Assembly (NCBI GenBank): GCA_021604705.1
Contig: BQJM01000017.1
Location: forward strand, 1 to 32,123
Length of the DNA stretch: 32,123 nucleotides
Direction of reading: 5' to 3'
Source: a marine bacterium B5-7
GTDB lineage: Bacteria; Pseudomonadota; Gammaproteobacteria; BQJM01
A program made the position numbers and the translations under genes. Shown here in pieces: positions 9,543 to 17,739 of this stretch (position 1 is the stretch's first letter; each line of letters opens with the position of its first letter). The notes beneath the pieces were generated by a model that did not search any database, was not told where the DNA came from, and saw only the letters and a list, made by a program, of their open reading frames with translations.

Positions 9543-9657
9543 AAAGCCTTGGGCGCGATCTCTTTTCAAAAAACGTCGAAGGCAGGGATAGCCTTCGTCG
9601 AGCGCCAGGGATGGCAGTATCTGCGCTTTTTTGAAAAGAGATCGTGAGCTAGGCTTT
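9543..9657. repeat. MITE-like palindromic element A, copy 1
   Basis: About 115 bp bounded by imperfect terminal inverted repeats. The left arm has AAAGCC, then GATCTCTTTTCAAAAAA; the right arm is its reverse complement. The core reads GGCAGGGAT...CGAGCGCCAGGGATGGCAG and is shared with copy 2 at 12895-13006. No gene is seen in it. With 9164-9542 (nrdA promoter region) it fills the nrdA-erpA gap. Confidence 0.8.
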
Positions 9658-9685
9658 TACAGGTTAATCAAATATGCGTTAGAAT
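9656..9685 (+). promoter_or_regulatory. Probable erpA promoter at the edge of repeat element A
   Basis: TTTACA (9656-9661) and TAGAAT (9680-9685), each five of six consensus bases, are separated by 18 bp. The first bases of the -35 are the last bases of repeat element A. Confidence 0.5.
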
Positions 9686-9715
9686 GCTTCTTTCTATATA
9701 TCGATGAGACTTGTC

Positions 9716-10066
9716 ATGAGTACGCCAACCGCTTTAGTTTTTACCGACAGTGCTGCCAAAAAAGTGCAGAGTTTGATTATCGAAGAAGAGAATCCTGCCT
9801 TGTGCCTGCGTGTCTATATCACGGGTGGCGGATGTTCAGGATTTCAGTATGGGTTTACATTTGATGAAGCCATTGCAGAAGATGATACTGTTGTTGAAAA
9901 AAATCTTGAAGAAGATAAGGTTAAGCTATTGGTCGATCCTATGAGCTTTCAATATTTAGTGGGTGCAGAAATCGATTACAAAGAAGATGTAAACGGTCAG
10001 CAATTTATTATCCGTAATCCTAATGCAAAAACATCGTGTGGTTGTGGGTCATCATTTTCTGTTTAA
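9716..10066 (+). CDS. erpA: Iron-sulfur cluster insertion protein ErpA
   Basis: An A-type Fe-S carrier of 116 residues that delivers clusters to apoproteins such as those of isoprenoid synthesis. The three cluster-binding Cys are in place: Cys 40 in [11 protein letters not shown], and Cys 108 and 110 in the terminal SCGCGSSF. It matches E. coli ErpA closely in length and in [10 protein letters not shown] and [13 protein letters not shown] start at ATG 9716 (MSTPTA), which gives the family's usual length; ATG 9704 adds four residues without a better ribosome site. No isc or suf genes are adjacent. Its 3' end overlaps the convergent anmK end by 4 bp. Confidence 0.96.
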   Translation: MSTPTALVFTDSAAKKVQSLIIEEENPALCLRVYITGGGCSGFQYGFTFDEAIAEDDTVVEKNLEEDKVKLLVDPMSFQYLVGAEIDYKEDVNGQQFIIRNPNAKTSCGCGSSFSV

Positions 10067-11172
10067 GCATAAATGCCACCCAACACAATCGGTTTGTTAG
10101 AGCCCGTAATTTGTGTGAGATCGACGGGTTCATTGCGCAAGGTTTTCTGTGCAAACCAAGCAAATGCCATGGCTTCAATCCAGTCAGGATCGTAGCCTAA
10201 TTCTTCGATAGACTTTATCGAGTAATCCAAGCCCAAATCACGTAAGCGTTGCATCAATAGTGTATTGTGCGTGCCGCCGCCACAAACAAAAACCTCGGCT
10301 TTTTTAGGTCCAAATTGCTTGGCTGCTTGCACAATGCTTTTTGCGGTGAACTCAACCAAGGTAGCCTGAATGCTTTCGGGTGCTAAGTCTTTTTTCATGG
10401 TGTGCGCTTTTTTTTGTAACCAATCCATATGAAATGTTTCTCGCCCGCTGCTTTTCGGCGGTGCTTGTTGGAAATAAGGATCAGCCAACAGCGTAGAGAG
10501 CAGTGCTTCATCGACTTTTCCTGTTGCCGCCCATGCGCCCGAGTGATCGAAAGCTTTGTCCGTATGTTGCCGATACCATTGATCCATCAGCGTGTTGCCT
10601 GGGCCCGTATCAAATCCGCGAACGGGCTGTGATTGATCGGCAGGTAACACAGTGACATTCGCAATGCCACCAATGTTTAAGATAATGCGGTCAGTGACTT
10701 TATCGCGAAGTAAGTGCTCGTGAAACGCGGGCGCAAAGGGCGCGCCTTGTCCCCCTGCGGCAATGTCACGTCGACGAAAATCTGCAATCGTCGTGATGCC
10801 TGTTAGGGTTGCAATGACATTGGGATCGCCAATTTGTACGGTAAAGGGGATGTGTCCATTAGGGGCATGCCTGACCGTTTGTCCGTGACTGCCAATGGCC
10901 ATGATATCTTTCGCGGTAATATCTGTCTTTTTTAAAAGAGAAAGGGCGGCTTTCGCAAAAGCACGTCCAGTTAGCACATCAGCTTCTGCTAAACGATTGA
11001 GTTCATCTTCGCCGGGTTGGCATAGCGCATGTAAGGCTTGTTGTAAATCTTCGGGCAAGGGTTCGCAGTGTGTCGCTAGCAGTGTCGGCTGCTCGGTTGC
11101 CAGATCGACCAATACCGCATCGATACCATCCATGCTGGTGCCGGACATAAGGCCTATAAAAAGTGCTGCCAT
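10063..11172 (-). CDS. anmK: Anhydro-N-acetylmuramic acid kinase
   Basis: Phosphorylates 1,6-anhydroMurNAc, from cell-wall turnover or uptake, to MurNAc-6-phosphate. At 369 residues it equals E. coli AnmK in length. It starts with the family signature [13 protein letters not shown] and carries the sugar-kinase/Hsp70 fold motifs [27 protein letters not shown] and VCGGGTHN. Start ATG 11172 has AAGG ten bases upstream. It lies 12 bp downstream of the FAD reductase on the same strand, so the two probably share a transcript. It fits functionally with the nearby penicillin-binding protein in cell-wall metabolism. No murQ is visible. Confidence 0.97.
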   Translation of the reverse strand: MAALFIGLMSGTSMDGIDAVLVDLATEQPTLLATHCEPLPEDLQQALHALCQPGEDELNRLAEADVLTGRAFAKAALSLLKKTDITAKDIMAIGSHGQTVRHAPNGHIPFTVQIGDPNVIATLTGITTIADFRRRDIAAGGQGAPFAPAFHEHLLRDKVTDRIILNIGGIANVTVLPADQSQPVRGFDTGPGNTLMDQWYRQHTDKAFDHSGAWAATGKVDEALLSTLLADPYFQQAPPKSSGRETFHMDWLQKKAHTMKKDLAPESIQATLVEFTAKSIVQAAKQFGPKKAEVFVCGGGTHNTLLMQRLRDLGLDYSIKSIEELGYDPDWIEAMAFAWFAQKTLRNEPVDLTQITGSNKPIVLGGIYA

Positions 11173-11184
11173 GGTGTTGTAACC

Positions 11185-12327
11185 TTATCGCATTTGCTGC
11201 ATTAACGTCGCACGCGTTTTCACAGTATCACCCATCAGAATGAAACCGTCCAGCTTGCCTTCTGCATTCGTATGTAAGAACTGAGCGTGGTGTGCTTTAC
11301 CACTGGTCGACCATGTGCCGCCAGTACTAGGGGGATGCAAAATACAAACAGGGCAGAAGGGGGTTTTAATGACAATTGGCATCAGTGGCCATGTTACCGC
11401 AGTGGGTTCGCCGGTGAGCGTGGCGGCAAGTGCTTTCGCGCACACATTTGTTGGCATGACATACATGCGCAGTTGTTCATGCATTTCTGCGCAATCTCCC
11501 AATGCATAAACATGGGGTGCGGATGTTTCTAGTTGAGTATTAACAACAATACCTTGTTGGCAGGTGATACCCGCAGCGCTTGCTAGTTCGATGTTGGGGG
11601 TGAGCCCAACGGCGGATAAGACTAAATCTGTTTGTATCGCAGTTTGAAGCGCGCAGTGGATTTCGTAGCCGTTATCCCGCGGCGAAATGTTATCGACAGC
11701 GGAAGAAAACTGCCATTGAATGCCTTGTTGCGCACATGCCGCTGCAAATTGTGTGCCTAATGATGGAGGCAGCAGTTGTGCGAGTGGTGTTGCATCCATG
11801 CTGATGACCTTAATGTCGAATCCTGCGAGATGTAAGTCGTTGGCGAACTCACAGCCCACCAAACCTGAGCCAATGATGGTAATGTGTTTTACATCTTGCA
11901 ATTGATCTCTAAAATACTGGTAATCATGGTGCTGATTTACCGATATAGTATGTGAATGCCAGGGTAGTTGTTTTGGGTTGGCGCCAGTGGCAAGCACGCA
12001 ATCTTGGTAATAGCAGGATTGTTTCTTTTGATTTTCATCTAGGTAATGTATGCATTGACTTTCAATATCGAGTTGTTGAACCTGGGCATGGGTGATGATC
12101 GTTGCATTGAATTGAGATGCCATTTTTTCAGCATCAGACAAAGCAATTTGTTCAGCTGTTTTGTTGTTGGCAAACGCGGTGGATAATTGGGGTTTTGAAT
12201 AAAAGGTACCATCTGATGCGGTGATGATAGTAATAGGGATATCTTTATCCCGCTTCCTCACTTCGCGCGCAACGCTGTAACCTGCTAAGCCACTACCGAT
12301 AATGACAAGCGTTTGTTGTTCTGCCAC
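11185..12327 (-). CDS. FAD-dependent NAD(P)H oxidoreductase, rubredoxin reductase-like
   Basis: A 380-residue two-dinucleotide-fold flavoprotein. FAD-binding GSGLAG lies near residue 11, the NAD-binding repeat IIGSGLVGCEFAN is in the middle, and the FAD-closing motif YALGDCAEM comes later. Size and pattern match the rubredoxin-NAD(+) reductases (RubB/AlkT) and related ferredoxin reductases, which pass electrons from NADH to a small iron protein. No rubredoxin gene is next to it, so the partner is unknown. It is likely first in a two-gene unit with anmK. Start ATG 12327 diverges from ubiC with only 41 bp between them, so their promoters must overlap. Confidence 0.85.
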   Translation of the reverse strand: MAEQQTLVIIGSGLAGYSVAREVRKRDKDIPITIITASDGTFYSKPQLSTAFANNKTAEQIALSDAEKMASQFNATIITHAQVQQLDIESQCIHYLDENQKKQSCYYQDCVLATGANPKQLPWHSHTISVNQHHDYQYFRDQLQDVKHITIIGSGLVGCEFANDLHLAGFDIKVISMDATPLAQLLPPSLGTQFAAACAQQGIQWQFSSAVDNISPRDNGYEIHCALQTAIQTDLVLSAVGLTPNIELASAAGITCQQGIVVNTQLETSAPHVYALGDCAEMHEQLRMYVMPTNVCAKALAATLTGEPTAVTWPLMPIVIKTPFCPVCILHPPSTGGTWSTSGKAHHAQFLHTNAEGKLDGFILMGDTVKTRATLMQQMR

Positions 12328-12368
12328 AATACATCCCCTTCGTTTATTTCTTGCTGGAGTACGTTACC

Positions 12369-12818
12369 GTGAACCCCCGTGCCTCGTCAACCCAACCTAA
12401 ATTACTGACAAAAACAGGCTCGCTGACGCAACATTTACGTGCTATGGCGCAAGATATGTGTCGTGTCCAGTGCCTTGAAGTAGAGAAAGATGCGCATCGC
12501 TGGATTAAGCGTACGGTGATTTGGGTGGATGAAGCGCCGGTCATTTATGCGGAGAGTGATATTCCTCTTATTGCTATGCAAGGAGAGGGGGCAGCCTTAC
12601 AACAGCTTGAAACCACGGCGCTTGGCGATATATTTTGGACGGACCCCAATCTACAGCGTTCGCCTTTAGATATATTTCCATTAAATGCCGAAGATACACT
12701 CGCACAACGTGCCTATGAAGTGACGGGAAAAATGCCATGCTGGGCGCGACGCTCTGTATTCACGTTTTTTTGTCATGAGATTTCGGTGACAGAGGTTCTG
12801 CTGTCATCCCGCACTTGA
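12369..12818 (+). CDS. ubiC: Chorismate pyruvate-lyase (ubiquinone synthesis)
   Basis: Converts chorismate to 4-hydroxybenzoate, the first step of ubiquinone ring synthesis. I start at GTG 12369 (149 residues) because GGAG lies nine bases upstream; TTG 12351 is an in-frame alternative. The family's C-terminal half is clear: LGDIFWTDPNLQR, then CWARRSVFTF, then TEVLL with Glu 142 where E. coli Glu155 lies. By my alignment the substrate-binding Arg region of E. coli (WLREILL) reads WIKRTVI, and a second Arg (AGRTVVP) is Glu (YAESDIP), so the active site looks unusual. The last codons (SSRT and stop) are supplied by a dispersed palindromic repeat. ubiA is not adjacent. Confidence 0.82.
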   Translation: MNPRASSTQPKLLTKTGSLTQHLRAMAQDMCRVQCLEVEKDAHRWIKRTVIWVDEAPVIYAESDIPLIAMQGEGAALQQLETTALGDIFWTDPNLQRSPLDIFPLNAEDTLAQRAYEVTGKMPCWARRSVFTFFCHEISVTEVLLSSRT

Positions 12819-12882
12819 TGCGGGATCTCCAGCTATTACCGTAGTGCTATCAGAAGACCCCGGGTCGGTGCCCGGGGTGACA
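12802..12882. repeat. TGTCA-bounded palindromic repeat element B (complete)
   Basis: An 81-bp element with ends TGTCATCCCGC and CCGGGGTGACA. It contains two hairpins: CCCGCACTTGATGCGGG at the left and CCCCGGG/CCCGGGG at the right. Its first 17 bases form the 3' end of ubiC. Related half-elements lie at 5045-5066 and 19935-20022. Such repeats are common between genes in host-associated bacteria. Confidence 0.8.
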
Positions 12883-12894
12883 TTAAGGCATAAA

Positions 12895-13006
12895 GAGCCT
12901 GGGATGGAATTTCTTTCAAAAACCGTTGGCGGCAGGGATGCCGGCATCGAGCGCCAGGGATGGCAGTTAGTGTGCGTGTTTTTGAAAGGAATCCCGGACC
13001 GGGCTC
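12895..13006. repeat. MITE-like palindromic element A, copy 2
   Basis: About 112 bp with imperfect terminal inverted repeats (GAGCC..GGGAT..TTTCAAAAAC at the left, its reverse complement at the right) and the core GGCAGGGATGCCGGCATC...GCGCCAGGGATGGCAG shared with 9543-9657. The end arms differ in sequence from copy 1 while each copy stays self-complementary, which points to selection on pairing. It fills the convergent ubiC-mrcA gap and could end transcripts from both sides. Confidence 0.8.
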
Positions 13007-13029
13007 ATAATCTTGTTCAAAACAGCAAA

Positions 13030-15357
13030 TCAAAATAAGGTTGCGCCCGCATTATCATTACTATTTTGTGCAGAGACGTCGGCTGATTTTTGATGCGCAA
13101 TGGCTTTAGGGGCGTATTGTTTTCGGAAGACTTCAAACATCGAGTCTTTACCCGTATCGTCTGTGGCTTCACCGCTGTGTTTGTTAATGCGTACCATCAC
13201 CATATCCGCAGGCACAGGTAATGGTGTTTCAGCTTGGCCCCGTAAGGCGGCATGCATGAAGTCGATCCACATGGGGAGTGCGGCTTGTGAGCCATACTCA
13301 TGAATTGATTTCATGTTATCTAAGCCCGCCCAACACACCGTCACAATTTGCTGGTTAAATCCGGCAAACCAAGCATCACGCTGATCGTTGGTTGTCCCTG
13401 TTTTACCCGCTAAATCATGCCGGTTGAGTATGCGTGCCTTACGCCCGGTACCTTCTTGGATAACGGTGCGCATAGCGGATGTCATCAAGTAAGCAACTTG
13501 AGGCGAAATGACGCGTTGTTTTTCTTCTTCGGGTTTTGGTTTGGTCAATAAAACCTGTTGGTTTTTATCGGTCACCTTGTCGATAATATAAGGTTTAACC
13601 GAATAGCCTGTATTCGCTAATGTGGCGTAACCGCTAGCGAGTTGTAAGGGTGTTTGTGTGCCGCTACCTAATGCCATGGATAAACCAACGGGTAGTTGTT
13701 CGTCACTGTAGCCAAAACGACGGATGTAATTTCGTGCGTAGTTCAAGCCAATACGGCGAAGAATGCGAATAGAAATGAGGTTGGTTGATTTGATAAGCCC
13801 TTGGCGTAAGCGTGTTGGGCCATTAAATTTGTGATCGTCATTGTGTGGACGCCAAAGTTTTTCTGCCGTGGGATCTTCAATCACAATAGGCGCATCGTTC
13901 ACGATGGTTGCGAGTGTTAAACCTTTTGCTAAACCAGCGGAGTATAAGAAAGGTTTGAATGCTGAGCCTGCTTGCCGCGATGCTTGCGTGACACGATTAT
14001 AGTGACTTTGTGAAAAGTTAAATCCGCCCACCAATGCAACGATGGCGCCACTGTCTGGATGTAATGCGACAAGCGCACCTTGTATCAAGGGTTTTTGTGA
14101 TAATTGCCATTGTTGATTGGCTAACTGACGCACCATAATCACATCACCGACATGCAAAACATCAAACATGGTTTCTGGTGCTTTGCCGACATAACCATCG
14201 CGTAGTGCAGGGCGTGCCCATGCGACTTGTGGCCAAGTTAAAGTGACGTAGCGACCATCTCGTAATAATAATGAGGCGGTTTTGTCATCTAGCGTGATGA
14301 CAGCAGCAGGTATTAAGGGGGAAACCATGGGGAATTGTTTTAATGCCACTAACCACAAAGAAATAATGCCATCAGATGGCTGCCCCAAGTTGGTAAGCGG
14401 TCCGCGATAGCCATGTCGCTGTGTGTAGGCTAGCAAAGATTCTGTCACAGAACGATTTGCAGCTTGTTGTTTTTTAGGTTGAATCGTTGTTGTGACCGTA
14501 AAGCCATCGGTGTAAATGCGCTTTCCATATTGTTTTAAGAGTTGTTGTCTCACCATGTCAGCAACATAGGGGGCATGTACTTGATTGTCTGTGCCGTGAT
14601 AAGTCGCAGTGACCGCTTGTTTCATTGCGGCTTGTGCTTCTGGCAAGGTAATTTCTTTTGCATCGACCAAACGCATTAATACATGATTTCGCCGCTTTAA
14701 TGCGGCGACAGGATTTGCCAGTGGATTATGACTAGAGGGGGCCTTGGGTAAACCTGCGAGCATCGCAAGTTGTGCGAGGTTGAGTTCAGAGAGTTTTTTT
14801 CCATAATAGACTTGTGCGGCCGCCTGGAAACCATAGGCGCGGCTACCTAAATAAATTTTATTAATATAAAGCGATAGGATTTTTTGTTTGCTGAATGCAC
14901 GATCAATCTTTATGGCTAACAAAATCTCGTTAAATTTTCTGGAAAAAGTTTTATGGCGCGTTAAGAAAAAATTACGTGCCACTTGCATGGTGATCGTACT
15001 GCCACCTTGGCTTTTATGGTGCGTGACGGCATATACAGCGGCTGCGCGTAGTAAGCCCAAGACATCGATCCCGTCGTGCTCAAAGAAACGTTTGTCTTCG
15101 GTGGCCAAAATGGCTTGAATTAGGCGTGGTGGAATATGCTCGTAAGCAACTGGGATGCGACGCTTTTCACCATATTCAGCGATGAGTTGTTGATCAGCCG
15201 CTAAAATACGCAAGGGGACTTGCATGTGGGCATCTTTGAGTTGCTCAACGTTGGGCAGCGCCAACTCCATGTAGCAGAAGATAAAAAGTACCGCTAAGGT
15301 GGTCGACCCGATGAGAAAAGAAAATAAAAAGGTGAGCTTTTTCGTGTGTTTCTTCAT
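13030..15357 (-). CDS. mrcA: Penicillin-binding protein 1A, bifunctional peptidoglycan synthase
   Basis: A class A PBP of 775 residues that polymerises and cross-links peptidoglycan in the periplasm. An N-terminal membrane anchor spans about 8-28. The GT51 glycosyltransferase domain has catalytic Glu 87 in ATEDKRFFEHDGID and the GGSTITMQVARN motif (118-129). An OB-like insert lies about 315-425. The transpeptidase domain has SAFK (Ser 465, Lys 468), STN (524-526) and KTGT (652-655). The length is close to other gammaproteobacterial PBP1A proteins. Start ATG 15357; it diverges from the pilM-like gene by 78 bp, the same divergent pairing as mrcA and hofM in E. coli. Confidence 0.96.
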   Translation of the reverse strand: MKKHTKKLTFLFSFLIGSTTLAVLFIFCYMELALPNVEQLKDAHMQVPLRILAADQQLIAEYGEKRRIPVAYEHIPPRLIQAILATEDKRFFEHDGIDVLGLLRAAAVYAVTHHKSQGGSTITMQVARNFFLTRHKTFSRKFNEILLAIKIDRAFSKQKILSLYINKIYLGSRAYGFQAAAQVYYGKKLSELNLAQLAMLAGLPKAPSSHNPLANPVAALKRRNHVLMRLVDAKEITLPEAQAAMKQAVTATYHGTDNQVHAPYVADMVRQQLLKQYGKRIYTDGFTVTTTIQPKKQQAANRSVTESLLAYTQRHGYRGPLTNLGQPSDGIISLWLVALKQFPMVSPLIPAAVITLDDKTASLLLRDGRYVTLTWPQVAWARPALRDGYVGKAPETMFDVLHVGDVIMVRQLANQQWQLSQKPLIQGALVALHPDSGAIVALVGGFNFSQSHYNRVTQASRQAGSAFKPFLYSAGLAKGLTLATIVNDAPIVIEDPTAEKLWRPHNDDHKFNGPTRLRQGLIKSTNLISIRILRRIGLNYARNYIRRFGYSDEQLPVGLSMALGSGTQTPLQLASGYATLANTGYSVKPYIIDKVTDKNQQVLLTKPKPEEEKQRVISPQVAYLMTSAMRTVIQEGTGRKARILNRHDLAGKTGTTNDQRDAWFAGFNQQIVTVCWAGLDNMKSIHEYGSQAALPMWIDFMHAALRGQAETPLPVPADMVMVRINKHSGEATDDTGKDSMFEVFRKQYAPKAIAHQKSADVSAQNSNDNAGATLF

Positions 15358-15435
15358 GAGAGCATGGTATCACGAGATGAAAAATCCGTAAATGGCTGAT
15401 GGTATTGCACAGCATGCATGCAGTAAGCTACTGAC

Positions 15436-16107
15436 ATGAAAAACAGTGTAGGTCTCGTACAAATCCAACAGTGTCAGTTGGCATTATTGTTACAGTTTTC
15501 GACACGTCGATGGCGCTTACGTTTAGCCTGGTGTGGTGATATCTCACAACACTTGCCACGTGCATTACGATCGAGAACAAGCTCGGTTGCTTACTCCGCG
15601 CATGCTGCATTGTTTTTTGATGAGGCATGTGACAAAAGCTTAAAAGCACATTATGCGGCGCTAGGGTGGCAATGGATGGCTTTCCCCGCGTCACACACCA
15701 CTTGGATTGCGCTACAAGATAAACGTTTGCAAGCCTTGCCGGGCTCAAAACATAGTATGGTTGATATCGATGTGCTGGCTTATATTCGCGCTTTACGTGT
15801 TGTTTATCCTCATTTACCTAATCGTAGCGTGTTGTGCCATTACCGATCCTCAGGCGTGATTGTTGCAATATTAGTGGGGGCACAGTGTCAGCGAGTACAT
15901 TCATTATTAGATGTTAGTGAGTGTTCATCGTTGATAAAGGGTGAAATGTGTTTTTGGATTATTGATGGTGATCTGAATAAGCCTTGGGAAACTGAAGTGG
16001 AACGTAGCTGTGCAGAGGGCAGTGTGCTTATCAGTAAAACACCATGGCAATCGGCGTGCTTATTGGCCTTTGGATTAGCCTTGACGGATACGATTTATGC
16101 AACGTAA
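15436..16107 (+). CDS. PilM/HofM-position protein of a reduced type IV pilus locus
   Basis: A 223-residue protein that I identify mostly by position: it is divergent from mrcA and overlaps a secretin gene by 11 bp, where PilM/HofM is normally found. The sequence supports this weakly: an N-terminal strand pattern (VGLVQIQQCQLALLLQ), an AFPAS motif as in HofM, and a C-terminal AFGLAL like the end of HofM. It is shorter than PilM (about 350) or HofM (about 260), and the actin-like ATP-binding signatures are not evident. pilN, pilO and pilP are absent between it and the secretin. It may be a remnant of competence or pilus machinery. Confidence 0.55.
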   Translation: MKNSVGLVQIQQCQLALLLQFSTRRWRLRLAWCGDISQHLPRALRSRTSSVAYSAHAALFFDEACDKSLKAHYAALGWQWMAFPASHTTWIALQDKRLQALPGSKHSMVDIDVLAYIRALRVVYPHLPNRSVLCHYRSSGVIVAILVGAQCQRVHSLLDVSECSSLIKGEMCFWIIDGDLNKPWETEVERSCAEGSVLISKTPWQSACLLAFGLALTDTIYAT

Positions 16108-17443
16108 GTTATCTCAATCTTTATTAGGTTCACATAAACTAAAAACAGTCATCAAGTGGGGAATATTTTGTTTGTTATTGTGTTGTTTGGGTATGCTGTT
16201 GTGGCCTGAAAAAGAAAAATCGGCTAATCAAGTATTACGACGGACACCCGTAAAAACTGATGAACAAGCATCAGTTAACATAGCCGATAAAACAATCTCT
16301 GTGTCAGATTATGTTTATGCGCTTTCAAAGAAATTGCAGTGGCCGGTTATGATTTCTGAGGCTGTGGAAGGGACATTGCGAGTCACTGACAATCAATTGC
16401 CGCTGCGACAACAGTTTGATGCGGTGGTCGCGCAAAAACAGCTACATGTGTCGTTTAATTCAGGGATGCGTTATATCACCACCGAAAAATTATGGCGTAA
16501 AAATAGTAATGACTTAGCACGATTAGCTTTAAATTCAGAACAATTACAACCACTTGTTATGCATGCATTCCATTTGCGTGCGCGATCGGCGGATGCGGCA
16601 CTATCGTTTCTCCAATCTAAAAACCATCCCTTACTCTCAGAACGAGGGCATGTTGGTATGGATGCGAAGAGCCGATGGATTTGGGTGTCGGATACGGAAA
16701 AACAGATTGACGCGATTGCAAAGGCACTGAAACATTTTGATTTTCCAGTCAAGCAAGTGACGGTTAGTGCACGCTTGGTCAATGTTGATAAAACGTTTGA
16801 GCGACAGTTCGGCGTTCAGCTTGGTTTTTCTGGCTTAGTGAGTAGTGCTTTAGATGCCTCACATCATTTGAATGTTGACTTGCCCGCGCAGGGAATCAAA
16901 GGATTCAGTGCGGCAAGTTTAGGTTTGGCATTGGGGCAATTAGATTTATCTTTATCTGCGTTAGAAAGTGCGGGGCATATTACGATTTTATCCAAGCCCT
17001 TATTAATGACGCGGGACGCTGAAACAGCATCGATACAAATCGGTGAAGAAATTCCTTATCAATCGGCCACAGAAAGTGGGGGAACCGCGGTTTCTTTTAA
17101 ACGGGCCGCGCTCACTTTATCGGTGACGCCCCATGTCTTGGCTGGAAATCATGTGTTGTTGGACTTAGCGATTACACAAAATAAACGGGGTAGTGTGATT
17201 TCAGCGAATGGACCGCCGGCTATTGATACGCGTGAGGTACATACACAGCTTGAGGTGCAAGAAGGTCATACGGTCATGTTAGGGGGATTATGGGAGGTCA
17301 GTCGTCAACAAGCACGTACAGGGGTGCCTTGGTTACAGCAGTTACCGATTTTTGGGGGATTATTTAGGCAGAAGCGACACTCAACACATCAGCAAGCGCT
17401 TTATCTTTTTATTACACCCACAGATACAACAAGCACGACATAG
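16097..17443 (+). CDS. Secretin, HofQ/PilQ-like
   Basis: A 448-residue outer-membrane secretin of the type IV pilus/competence group. A hydrophobic N-terminal segment (19-37) would export or anchor it. A secretin/TonB short N-terminal domain and an N0/N1-type region follow (about 60-230). The secretin domain (230-440) includes ILSKPLLMTRD, IGEEIPYQ and the signature GVPWLQQLPIFGGLF (409-423). It is about the length of HofQ (412) and much shorter than PilQ (about 700), and lacks AMIN domains. Its ATG lies within the end of the pilM-like gene (11-bp overlap), so the two are translationally coupled. The usual downstream aroK-aroB is replaced by a cold-shock gene. Confidence 0.85.
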   Translation: MQRKLSQSLLGSHKLKTVIKWGIFCLLLCCLGMLLWPEKEKSANQVLRRTPVKTDEQASVNIADKTISVSDYVYALSKKLQWPVMISEAVEGTLRVTDNQLPLRQQFDAVVAQKQLHVSFNSGMRYITTEKLWRKNSNDLARLALNSEQLQPLVMHAFHLRARSADAALSFLQSKNHPLLSERGHVGMDAKSRWIWVSDTEKQIDAIAKALKHFDFPVKQVTVSARLVNVDKTFERQFGVQLGFSGLVSSALDASHHLNVDLPAQGIKGFSAASLGLALGQLDLSLSALESAGHITILSKPLLMTRDAETASIQIGEEIPYQSATESGGTAVSFKRAALTLSVTPHVLAGNHVLLDLAITQNKRGSVISANGPPAIDTREVHTQLEVQEGHTVMLGGLWEVSRQQARTGVPWLQQLPIFGGLFRQKRHSTHQQALYLFITPTDTTSTT

Positions 17444-17454
17444 TGCCGTGCTTG
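17430..17454. terminator. Hairpin between secretin and cold-shock gene
   Basis: CAAGCACG (17430-17437) and CGTGCTTG (17447-17454) form a perfect 8-bp stem with a 9-base loop. It overlaps the secretin stop and lies just beyond the convergent csp stop. Neither side has a clean T-run, so termination may be weak or Rho-assisted. Confidence 0.45.
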
Positions 17455-17469
17455 AACTAAAAGTATTTG

Positions 17470-17688
17470 CTAGGAAGGTAAGCCAATGACTTCTTCGGCT
17501 TGTAGACCTTTATCGCCTGTGACAAGCGTAAATTCGACGCCTTGTCCTTCGTTCAGTGTGCGGTATCCATCACCTGTTACGGATCGAAAGTGAACAAAAA
17601 CGTCTTGACCGTCTTCTTCTCTTACAATAAATCCATAGCCTTTTGCATTGTTAAACCACTTAACAACGCCTGTTTCGCGTTTCGACAT
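17470..17688 (-). CDS. Cold-shock domain protein (CspA family)
   Basis: A 72-residue single cold-shock domain. RNP1-type KGYGFI (16-21) and RNP2-type VFVHF (30-34) bind single-stranded RNA or DNA, and the chain starts with the family pattern [15 protein letters not shown]. It probably acts as an RNA chaperone; whether it is cold-induced cannot be told from sequence. Start ATG 17688 has AAGGG upstream. A 9-bp hairpin lies just ahead of the ribosome site in the leader (17709-17729) and may modulate translation. Confidence 0.95.
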   Translation of the reverse strand: MSKRETGVVKWFNNAKGYGFIVREEDGQDVFVHFRSVTGDGYRTLNEGQGVEFTLVTGDKGLQAEEVIGLPS

Positions 17689-17708
17689 GTTTTACCCTTG
17701 TTCTGTTC

Positions 17709-17739
17709 ACTGCATTGAATCAATGCAGTTGTGTTTTTT
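17709..17739 (+). terminator. Strong hairpin with T-run in the csp leader
   Basis: ACTGCATTG (17709-17717) and CAATGCAGT (17721-17729) form a perfect 9-bp stem with a three-base loop, then TGTG and a run of nine T on the plus strand. In plus orientation it is a textbook intrinsic terminator. In minus orientation the same hairpin sits in the csp mRNA leader, about 20 nt before the start codon. Confidence 0.65.

Noticed and set aside
12836-13038. Small frames on both strands between ubiC and mrcA
   Set aside because: They arise from the two palindromic repeat elements and have no independent coding signal.
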